NCBI GenBank assembly: GCA_038373885.1 | Contig: JAWZYV010019444.1 | Coordinates: 248,001-312,000 of the forward strand | DNA length: 64,000 bases | Direction of reading: 5' to 3' | DNA from: Cheiracanthium punctorium | Taxonomy: Eukaryota > Arthropoda > Arachnida > Araneae > Cheiracanthiidae | Shown here: piece after piece, positions 24,867-34,530 of the stretch | Layout: every line of letters starts with the position of its first letter | Numbering within the stretch: the first letter of the stretch is position 1 | Made by a program: the position numbers and the translations under genes | The notes under the pieces: generated by a model | The model's database searches: none | What the model was told of the DNA's origin: nothing | What the model saw: only the letters and a program-made list of their open reading frames with translations

Positions 24867-27737
24867 AATACGCAGGCTTACGCATAACTGACATTTCAGT
24901 TCACAGAAGCTAGCAAAGGCTACTTTTTTTGGTGGTCTGGATAATAAGAGGTTTTTAAAAAGGATTAGAGTTTTCACATAACAGGTGATTTTTATAAAAC
25001 AATTAACTACCAGGCGAGACAAATGTAGAACAAGATAAATTTGAATAAAACAGAAACACGTCAGTTTTTTTTATTCTTTTATTTATCTGTACAGACTGAG
25101 ATTATTGGTTACGTGATTTGCAAAAAAATTGTGTATTACAAAATGTTTCTTAGTTGACTTCTAAACGTTTATCATTCAGTGATAGCATATTATCAAGACT
25201 AAACAAATAACTGCAAACGAGTTAAAAAGAAACATACAACGATGATAAAATTAAATAAAACTAGTAAAGTTAAAATTTATTTTCGATTTTTTTACAAAGT
25301 TCTTTATTTTTATGGTTTAAAAATTAATTGTGAATTCTTATCTTAAAAAGCTTAATTTTTTTATTAGTTTATGTGCTTAAAGTCAAATGATTGAACTACC
25401 AATAATATTAAACATGCTGGGTACAGCGAGCATAAAATTTAATTTCAGTGTTGGCAACACCGAAAACAAACTTTATATAAACAATATAGTACAAAAAATT
25501 ACACAGTTTTTAGTAAAAATGTACTGCTGTTTTCAAAATATATGAATGATACTTATAACTATACTTAACATAACGATTTTAAATATCACTACAGAATCAA
25601 TAACGGCAAGGCTGACTAGAACATGTTAAATAGTCTAAAAATACAAGGGATTCAATAATTTGTAATGTGAAGCCTACAAACATTATCTGTTAAAAAATTA
25701 TATGAACTGATAAAAATTAAACAAACATTGCTATTGTTCTATTTCTTTTGCGCCTGATAAAATACATGAAAAGATAAGCGACAGAACGCACATTGTGAGC
25801 CATATACAAAGGCTTTACAAAAATAACCGTTATTTACATTTTATGTCATTTTTCAGGCCATATATTAGCAAAGAACCGATACCCATTTACGGAATAGTTC
25901 CAAAAATGCATTAAATATTTTAATTTTTGTTTTTTCAAATGAATTTTTCGATTTATTCATTTCATTTCAAAAAAGAGGGGTTGAGGGGGGGGGGGGTCTC
26001 AAGGATTGTGAAGAACGAAGTATAACAGACTTTACATTTGTCAGTATTCACAAAAGTATTCGAAATTTTAACAAAGGAAAAAGAAAGATTTTGGTTTTAA
26101 TGATGTAAATGTTGCATAAAAAGATTTTATCCCAAATTGTTCTATATTTTTAAATTCTTTCTCATGTTTATACATCTTTTTGTATAAGGGAGTTTTAAAC
26201 AAGCTAACAAAGTAATTAGCAAAGTTGAATACACGTAGAATTAAAAGTATCGTAACATTAGACTAAGCATAAATATATTATTATTTGACAAAAGAAAAAA
26301 AAAGCAAGTGGAAAAGTATAGTAAATGTTATAAGTAATTAAAGTTTTTAATACTTAGCTAGGGGAGCATTTAATTTTATATATTTTGGAAAAAAAAACGC
26401 AAAAGAAGTAATGATAAAGCATAAAAAGCAGTAAATTTTTAACAAAACTCTCAGAATTTCAAACTTTAATAGAAGTTACTGATAAGAGCTTTCACTGCCA
26501 CATATTGAAATTTCAGGCATGTAAGCACAAAATTAAAAGTAAATTATCAAAAGTTAGAGGCGGAAATTCAATGTGCTGAAACTGCCTTTCAAAAATAAGA
26601 TTTAATTAAATTTCTAATCTTTGCATATCACTAGCTAGAAGTTAATTATGATGAATTGTTTAATTAATTTATGTTACACTGCTTTTATTGTTTTTATTTT
26701 TTATTTTTGTCTCTGTTCTTTATCTCGGTAATGATAAGTAGGTAATCTTACTTATTCTTCTTTATCCTTTGACATTATAACAGAACTTAAAAATGCATTT
26801 CAGAATACACTTGTGCTTCTCTTTTATTTAATATGCACACTTAATAAAATAGAAATGTTCATACTTATAAAATAAGAATAACAATAATTTATTTAAGCAA
26901 GATATTAAGATAAAAATTACAACTTGATTGTGTTGATTTAACTAGAGCAAGATTTACTTTTAAAGAATTTTCCGGAGTATATAAACTCCTATTTAATAAA
27001 AGAAACTTCGCAATTTATTTGGCTTATTGAAGATTGCTTTCGTGCGCTAATTAAAGACATATCAACTTATATCAATGTAAAAAAAATAATATTTTAAACT
27101 TTGTTAAGTTAAAAATTGCGTTTGTAATGCGAGTTCGTTTAACGAAATATCTTAGTAGGATTATGAAGGTAGTTTGGTATATTATATTTCGATGCACATC
27201 CGCTCGGAAAAGTAATTTCATGCTTTTAGAAGCATGTTAAATTTTACATATACCCGTAGTCGAGAAAATTTTTATAATTTCAGAATATTCATGGCAATTT
27301 AGTATTCTACTGCTATAATTCGTAAAACACAATGCTTTGATTAAATAAGTCTGACTTATTTTCTGTTGCTATGAACGATAGCCAATTCTACGAGATTATT
27401 CAGTAAATTATAGAGGGATAAAAAGTTCCAGAAGATACTGGATTTTTTGAGGATTTTTTAAAAACCAATAGTGCATTTCAAATGCATTGAAACTATTTCA
27501 TTCTAGAATATACTGCATGGTTTTAGTCAAATTCGTTTTCAGAAGTTTTTCAATGTAATTCTAAATAATTAAAATTGTTTCCTCATAATTTCAGTTTTTT
27601 TCTTTTTAAATTAAGTTCCAAAATATTATTTTGAGAAAGTAATTTTATACTTATTTTGCATGTTTGCGATAAAAGTCTACTTTTGCCATCTAGGGTGCTT
27701 ACATCAATACATCAATGCATTTAAAGATGAATTTCTG
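24867..27737. other. AT-rich non-coding DNA
   Basis: About 2.9 kb without recognised genes. A poly-G run lies near 25985-25996. If the promoter at 24.8 kb is real, this would be intron or 3' flank. Confidence 0.45.
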
Positions 27738-27759
27738 TTTATTTATTTATTTATTTATG
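27738..27759. repeat. (TTTA)n microsatellite
   Basis: Five tandem TTTA units precede GGAGGAGGG. It is non-coding. Confidence 0.85.
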
Positions 27760-27927
27760 GAGGAGGGATGGGCGAATTTAAGCTTGTTCTGGCAGGTCAG
27801 AGGGCTTGTATTAATGCTTACTTGCCTGTTTAAGATATTATCATTATTATTATCAATTTGTGGTAAGAAGCTTCGATAAGGATTTAAGATTTATGCAAGC
27901 GTTCGACGAATTTTAAAGCAAACTGCA

Positions 27928-27950
27928 TTTTTTTTTTTTTTTTTTTTTTT
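27928..27950. repeat. Poly-T tract, 23 bp
   Basis: Uninterrupted T run with no recognisable retroposon body next to it. Confidence 0.9.
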
Positions 27951-28304
27951 AGCAACAGGAGTTGTTAAAGAAAACACAGAATACTATTTTAATACAAATC
28001 AGTTGGATACTTGTGAGTTTACCGACACTAAACCTAAATAAAATTTCCAATCGGTCTTGGATTTCGCAGCATGAATTTGAACTTTTCATACTGTTCAACA
28101 AGCTACAAATATTACACAACAACATTCTACGTTTCCCTTAACTTCACAGCGTTTCTTTTGATGACCGCCTTATACTGTTTTGTGAATAAAGCGGATCAGT
28201 GATTTATACGTCAAATCACGACGTCATAAATGGTCAGCATTGAGTGATTAAAGAAACCACTTCTGATTCAAACATTCTTGGGAGTATTTCCTCATCGTAG
28301 TTTT

Positions 28305-28355
28305 GCATGTCGGTTTCCGTCATTAAAAAGATGTAACGGGTGAGATTTTTACAAA
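28305..28355. repeat. Old interspersed repeat fragment
   Basis: CGTCATTAAAAAGATGTAAC followed by GGGTGAGA resembles blocks at 1305-1345 and 2480-2520. The three share a spaced pattern of about 35 bp. The family identity is unknown. Confidence 0.3.
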
Positions 28356-28664
28356 TGAGCATTCCCCCTCACACTGCGAGATAAAAATTACTAAAAAAGG
28401 GACTATTCTGTATCCTAAACAGTGACAATTTACGAGTTTTATTTTTCAAAAAATGGATGTTTGTTTACTTTTTGTTAAAAGAAAATTTGAAAAAAGAAAT
28501 ACCTGTTTATTCAAGGAAATATTGAATAATGAAAGGATTAAATGTTTTTTATCCTACCGGTCACAAAAGTGTAGATTTGTTAAAAAATATAAAAAGGTAA
28601 CACAGCACATCTACGCGTACATGCATACCTCGAACTAAATTTCCATGTTCAACTATTGACAAGC

Positions 28665-28678
28665 GTGCCCCCTGTAGG
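28665..28678 (-). promoter_or_regulatory. Candidate CTCF motif, reverse orientation
   Basis: Read on the minus strand, CCTACAGGGGGCAC fits 12 of 14 positions of CCASYAGRKGGCRS, with the AGGGGGCAC core intact. Its orientation is opposite to the site at 16685. Single-motif support only. Confidence 0.3.
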
Positions 28679-28785
28679 CAATCCTCAGTTTAGCTCGACA
28701 ACGATATGCGCTTCCCAGAAAAATAAAAAATTCATGGGCTAGTTTGTTTTATGTCTATATTTTTAGAGCGTATTGTGGATACTGT

Positions 28786-28903
28786 GTTTAAGGCAAACCA
28801 GCAAGAGGTGTATCTGTCTAAGGCGATATGTCTTGGGGGTATTTACGTTACATCTGGTGAAAACCGCCCAAAACTCCAGACAGGTTGATCGACAGCCGCG
28901 CAT
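28786..28903 (-). mobile_element. tRNA-derived SINE, copy 4 (5'-truncated)
   Basis: On the minus strand the copy starts within the body at GGCTGTCGATCAACCTGTCT. It continues through GAGTTTTGGGCGGTTTTCAC and CAGATGTAACG to the tail. The tRNA head is missing. 5' truncation is usual for retroposed copies. Confidence 0.75.
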
Positions 28904-29950
28904 TATATTAATTTTTAGATTCGATTTGTTTGACAATAGCGTTTTATGCGTTCAAAGCAGATGTCGAAGGGAAAAAAATCAACAAATTCAGCTTTTTGCC
29001 ATAACTAACTTACACAACTATAATTCAAAACTCAAGTTCAGGAATGTTAATTGGATTTTCAAAGAGGAGAAAACTATAATAATAAAATGAAAAAGTGTTT
29101 ATTTTATGAATATGATTTTAATGAACTCTTACGCTTTAGAATTTTATTAAAAGAGAGGGAAAAAAATAGAAATAAAATTACTGACAGTATTTCTTCTCGT
29201 TTAATTACTTTTTGTAATTAAGACATGAGAAAATAAACACGCATGGGTTTTAAAGTTAATTAAACATACTAGAAAAAGTTTAAAACAAAATATTATGTAT
29301 GTATAAACAGGAAATATCGATTCTTGTTTATGTACGGGAAAGAATAAATCTAAGTGATACTATACGCACATTCAAAAAAACAAAAGAACTTGAATTTATT
29401 ACTTTTGAAATTTAAAAAGCGAGAATGAGTATAGTTCATGATTTAACATTTTATGTTGGTTCATATTTTTAACTGGGTAGGAGTAAAAAAATGCGTGAGT
29501 TCTTATTAGAAAGAAATATTTTACTTAAGTATTATAGTACAGAACAAATATTTTACAATATATTAGAATGTTAGTTTTCACCAAAGACACAATATAAAAT
29601 AGATGAAAAGGTATATGTTTTAAAAAGAGCTTTCAAGAAATATACCTTAACGTGCGTAACATATGCAACGTTGGTCAGTGTTAGAGATTCGCTGATATTT
29701 AAAACAAAAATTTTTAAAAATTTAAATTGTGATTTCAACAAAATATTTTTTCCAAGTGATTGCATAAGTAACGGTATTTTAAAGTAAAGTAGTCAAAATG
29801 TTAGAACTAATAGAATAAAATAAAACAAAACAAATAAATAAAAATAAAAATAGGTTTAATTAAATTTCATATTGAAGAGAGAAAAGAAATAATAGCATTT
29901 GTATTGATTTCATGCATAGGTGATGAACTTTTTAACATAATAGACAATCA
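28904..29950. other. AT-rich non-coding DNA
   Basis: No gene signal. The open frame running to 29090 starts inside the reversed SINE and has no independent support. Confidence 0.45.
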
Positions 29951-30150
29951 TCATGGCACAGTAGTTATGTCACTGGAAATGGTAGTCAGGCGAAGTGTGA
30001 AGGTCCCCGGTTCGGGTCTCATCGCACGTCCGTCAGCCTAACCGTTCGTAGTTTTCCGTGGTTTTCTCCGAAACTTAGCGTATATACGGGTTAGGACCCC
30101 CACGGAGGGCACCCCACCTATAGGACTAGATCCCTCGTGTAATTAACTTA
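29951..30150 (+). mobile_element. tRNA-derived SINE, copy 5
   Basis: The head TCATGGCACAGTAGTTATGT is diverged. The B-box GAAGGTCCCCGGTTCGGGTC is the best-preserved of all copies. The body (CCGTTCGTAGTTTTCCGTGG, TTTTCTCCGAAAC) and tail (GGGCACCCCACCTATAGGAC, then TAGATCCCTCGTGTAA) vary from copies 1-4, so this is a separate subfamily or an older copy. Confidence 0.75.
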
Positions 30151-32338
30151 GTGGAACTTGGTATTTTTCAGTAAATTTATTCTAAATGTTTTCTTTCCCA
30201 GAAATCTTTATTTTTCATTTGAAGTTCAGGTAAACCAATAAACTGACCTATCAAGTAATGTTTTAAAAGGAATTTTTTCTGGACAATAACTTTTTACCAC
30301 CGAAACAATGTATCTAGCAGACTTCGCTCAAATATCACCATCAGTGAAGTGTAATCGGTAACGAACTAATGAGAATATTGTTCATACCTCCAACTATGTC
30401 ATACATGCACACGTGACTTCGTTTTATATAAGCATCACCCAGAGAGATTCGTGCAACTATTCTTTCGTGATACTTGTACTGAAAATTCGCGTGAAGTGTT
30501 CCATTGGCGGTTCCTAATTTGCTGTGTAACCAATATCCATCGTAAATAAACACTGTTGAATAACATACCCAGAATTTTGCATTTATTTCCTGCCATCAAA
30601 CACACACACATACATATATGAATGATAAAATAGTAAATGTAAATGAACAATGCGAAATGATTTATTAGATTCAGTTTAAAAATATCATTTAACCTCTTAA
30701 ATGATTATTTTACCTGTTCGAGGAACTTTGCAACAACATTTAAATTAGCATACCATCATGATCCGCCTCTGTATTGCAAAACCGACTAAAACTGACTGAT
30801 CACCATATAATGTGATAGAGAATATTTCGCAAGTATAAATCACTATCAATCATTAAAATGCATTTTTATTCAAAATTACTTAAGTAAGCATATTTCTCAA
30901 TAATGAATAATACCAGCCCTTTGAAATATATATCCTTATTATATTGATTTACTCTTAAAACATTCATTTTATTTTTAATTTCAGACTTCCAAACTTTTTA
31001 AAACTAATTTTAAAGCGAATTGGAACAGAAACGGTTTTATAATAAATACAGTCAGTCACTGAATAAATCCACGTGTTTAATGAAAAATGCATTCATTTCC
31101 TTGTGATGAAACCCCTTCTCACATAATTGGGTCTGAGGAAAAGCTGACTGGTTTGGTCCAGGGTATAAGGAAGTATTTTCTTCACAAAGACCAATCTGAC
31201 TGACGAAGTAAATCACACGAATTTTTGAAAGTAATATGAATGATCTGCAAAGCAGGGAAAAAGGAAATTAAGGCAACTGAGAACAGGGGGCTTTCTAACA
31301 TTTAGAATGTGAGGATTATTATGAGAAAGACTATTTATGCATTGTATTGGTGCTATTAAACGTTTTTTTATGCCTATTTATATAAAAATGTCAGCTGTGG
31401 CCATATTCTTTTATTTGCATGTTTTCTTCTGGACGAAATATCAATTTTAATTGTACAGAATTTCAGATAACTATTAGTACAATTTTATGCAGAGGTTCAA
31501 TTTTCTTATAAGTGATTTAATTCTGCTGTCAATAGATTCTGCCACAGTAAAAATAGAGAGTTTTCGAAGACAATAAAAAATTCATGTAATTTATAAATTG
31601 CTACACAAAGTTTATATAAAGTAGATACGATTTCGCATTTAATTTTGATGGCTCGAAGACTGGTAATCCAAACGAGATATTTCGAGTTAGAGGGCAATTT
31701 ATGCTAATTAATAAATTAGTGTCTTTCAACACAGACAGGTGAATTAGTAGCTTGCACAATTTTTAATTCATACTTTTTCCCATAGCAAATCAGTTTTTGC
31801 TCCCCCCCCTCGTATCGAATTAAGTTATCCGCATAGAGTATGAATCAACCAAATGTAAGAATATTTTACATATCTACATATCTACTTTGAAAGAAAAATA
31901 ATATTTATTCATAATTAGCCTGCCGTGCAATTTTTAAAATAGCAACAAATTTTTAAATAGAGCATAATTTCACAAATGCAGCTTAGCGCTAATTTAAGTT
32001 AAAAGTTAACAACTTAATTAAGTACCGGGGTAAGATACATTAAAGATTCTTTGCTAAGGAAAAATGCATAAAGAAAAATTTTTTGGAAGACTATAATTTT
32101 GCTAAAACATACATTATTTGTGTCAATCACCAATATATTTGGTAGTGCAGGTAAACACTGAAATACTGGTCTGAAATACTCGAAATAATACATGTCTCTT
32201 CTGGATTCCATTTATGAAATCAGTTCACCAAAGAAGTGAACAAAAGAGAAATTTAATGTAAATCTGAAAAAATAAAAAAAATAAAAAATCAGTAGGAGTT
32301 ATACGGACCGAGTTCTCTTATTGAGCCCGACCTTGGGC
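30151..32338. other. AT-rich non-coding DNA
   Basis: No supported genes. Short minus-strand frames around 30341-30650 lack splice or start support. A poly-C patch lies near 31802. Confidence 0.45.
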
Positions 32339-32342
32339 TTAA

Positions 32343-33049
32343 GGGGTCTTGTAACCTTTAAAAATGGTGGAAAATCTAAAAAAGTTCTTTATATATATGA
32401 TACTGTATTTACTAAAATAATTTATTTAAATGCAAGAAATTTTGTATATCAATACAATGACCTTTTCTGTTTACATTAGTGTCTTCAAAAGTTTTCTAAG
32501 TTAATTAAGAAGAATTAATTTACTCACTGATTAAAAGCAATTATTTTTAATATTTGATTCACTGCGCGCAGCCTAACACACATTTTTTCTAAATATACTC
32601 TGACAATGCATAATTAAAATAAACTATTATTATGTAGATGTTGCATACCTATCTTCAGAAAAATAATAATTAATTATTTTTTCTCTAATTAACAAATTAA
32701 ATCATACGTAAATTAAAAAAATTGTAGACTGTCGAGTATCAAAATAGGTCATTTTAATTATGCATTATCAGAGTGCAAGTAGAAAAAATATTGAGGCTGC
32801 AAAATGTTATTTACGTGCATAGGCTGCGCGCAGTGAACCACATACAAAAAATAGTTGCTTTTAATCTGTTAATTAATTTAAATTTAGAAAAAAACCTGGA
32901 AGACTTTTGAAGGCATTAATGTAAAGGGAAAAATCCATTGTATTGATATGCAAAATTTCGTACATGCATATAAATCATTTATATAAGTATGGAATAGTAT
33001 ACATGAAAACACTTTTGATTTTCATCACTTTTAACGGGTACAAGACCCC
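32343..33049. mobile_element. TTAA-flanked fold-back element (707 bp)
   Basis: The termini are GGGGTCTTGTAACC and its inverse GGGTACAAGACCCC, flanked by TTAA at 32339-32342 and 33050-33053. The two arms (about 300 bp each) are inverted copies throughout. Paired blocks include TATATCAATACAATG, TTCACTGCGCGCAGCCTA and AATGCATAATTAAAAT. Arm divergence is moderate with small indels. No coding frame is present. TTAA targets suggest piggyBac-type mobilisation, but the ends differ from those of the main TTAA family. Confidence 0.88.
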
Positions 33050-33053
33050 TTAA

Positions 33054-33465
33054 CCCTTTGAGGCGTAACCTATCCCCAATGCTGAAAAAGGGGCAGCATC
33101 ACTCGACTTAACTACCAGCAAGATGGCGGACGATCGAAACGTTCATCGCGTGCCACAGATCTAGAGACCCTTTTTTGACGCAGCTGGCTGTGCGGAGCGA
33201 TGGCAACGGCTGCCCTTTTTTCAGCATGGGGCAATTTATCCAGCTGTTCTCGCATTCTTCCATTTTTCAGCAGATGTCAGTGCTGTTAAAAATAATCGTG
33301 ACAATTTTTTTTACGGGAAATGACGGGCTAAAATGTAAAGGATTATCGTGGAGCTATGTCACCCGCAACTATTTTTATAGAAATCAAATCTATTCTTCGT
33401 GAATGGCCACAGTCAAATCGCCAGAGTTTGGTGTTCCCAGAGCGGGAACACTGCGCGTTAAAAGG
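33054..33465 (+). mobile_element. TTAA-family element, copy B (full length, 412 bp)
   Basis: It lies between TTAA 33050-33053 and TTAA 33466-33469, so both ends are intact. It starts CCCTTTGAGGCGTAACC and ends TGCGCGTTAAAAGG. In order: left arm (CCAATGCTGAAAAAGGGGCA, then CCAGCAAGATGGCGGACG, GCGTGCCACAGATCTAGAG), a turn near GACGCAGCTGGCTGTGC, a shortened right arm (GATGGCAACGGCTGCCCTTT, then CAGCATGGGGCAA), the unique region and the terminal GTTCCCAGAGCGGGAACAC. The left TTAA is shared with the neighbouring fold-back element. No transposase. Confidence 0.9.
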
Positions 33466-33469
33466 TTAA

Positions 33470-34379
33470 CCCGCCTTATCTCTAATGTGAACACGCCTGC
33501 AAGAAAAACTGCACAGTAATTCCGATTTTTCGTTCGACTAACAAAAACACAATTTCGGGACATTACCTTTTTATAATAATAGTAATCATTAACTGACTGG
33601 TTTATTCCCCCTGCCCCTCCCAGCATCTCTTCCTAGAGTGAAGAACCAATTGATCCAGTTTAGAAACCAGATTCCCTGAACACCGACTGGCAGCTTCTAA
33701 ACAATATCAAGTGTGGTAGCTAGATCCAGCAATGCAGAAAGTCAATGACCGGCAAGAAGCAAACCACCACTCGCCATTCTTTCACGCGATCCATGCCCCC
33801 AACCACCCACAACTCTCAATTCGGAGATCTTGTTTATTTACTTACAATTTATCTGGATAATGAGAGCTTTGCTGCCGGACCAGTCTGTACGGCGCACCAC
33901 CTTCTCCGGAGTTTAATAATAGTTTTATAGGTACGAATTCGAATCTTTTGAAAGACGACTTGCCTCCCATGTTATAAACCTGAAGATGAGAATTTCTCAG
34001 AGTGCAAGTTCTCACGAAGATAGCGAATGTAACTCCTAACAAATCTTTCACTAAAAATCCGGTTGTTTTTCTGTTTCTTTTCACTAAGCATGAGGCGTTT
34101 CAAAATAGGAAAAGTGCTTGGAAAGTAATTGTCTCGCGAACAGAAGGAGTGTTGCACAGAATTATAAATAAATGCCCAGAAAAATGAAGAAATAGGTATA
34201 AACGGTAGCAGAATTTTAAAGCAGCTTTACTTTTGCGTCAAAAGATTCTTAAAAAAACTGCTAAAGTAAAAAGTAAAAACAGAAAACATTGTTTCAATGT
34301 ATTTTAATCATGCTTCATAGAACACTTAGTTCGAATTTCAGCTCCTGCTTAGCCCAAATTCTAAGCATCTAAGGCCATA
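33470..34379. other. GC-richer unassigned stretch, possible exon debris
   Basis: From about 33600 to 33930 the base composition is visibly richer in GC than the surroundings. On the minus strand a frame ending LVRQQSSHYPDKL is followed by TT|GTAAGTAAAT, a strong donor match (GTAAGT on the minus strand at about 33839-33844). No acceptor of equal quality was found and I recognise no family. It may be a genuine exon or a decayed repeat. Confidence 0.25.
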
Positions 34380-34530
34380 CCATGGCCAAATGGATTAGCT
34401 TCTGAAAATGGTAAACGGCTGATGTGTGAAGGTCCTGCGTTCTGCCCTGGCCTATCACGCGACTGTATTTGGTCGGTTTTCTCCAAATGTAACATGACTA
34501 TGCGTTAGATCTCCTTAAGGGGTCTTAGGA
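34380..34530 (+). mobile_element. tRNA-derived SINE, copy 6 (3'-truncated)
   Basis: The A-box-like CATGGCCAAATGGATTAGC and B-box-like GAAGGTCCTGCGTTCTG are followed by TTTGGTCGGTTTTCTCC and AAATGTAACATGAC. The copy breaks at TCCTTAAGGGGTCTTAGG. That junction resembles the TTAA|GGGGTCTTG terminus of the element at 32343, so another element may have inserted at a TTAA inside the SINE; the SINE's own tail also has TTAAGGAGTC, so this is ambiguous. Confidence 0.7.

Noticed and set aside
33175..33402. A 75-codon plus-strand frame.
   Set aside because: It lies wholly inside TTAA-family copy B and equivalent positions in copies D and G are not open in the same way. It is a by-product of element sequence.
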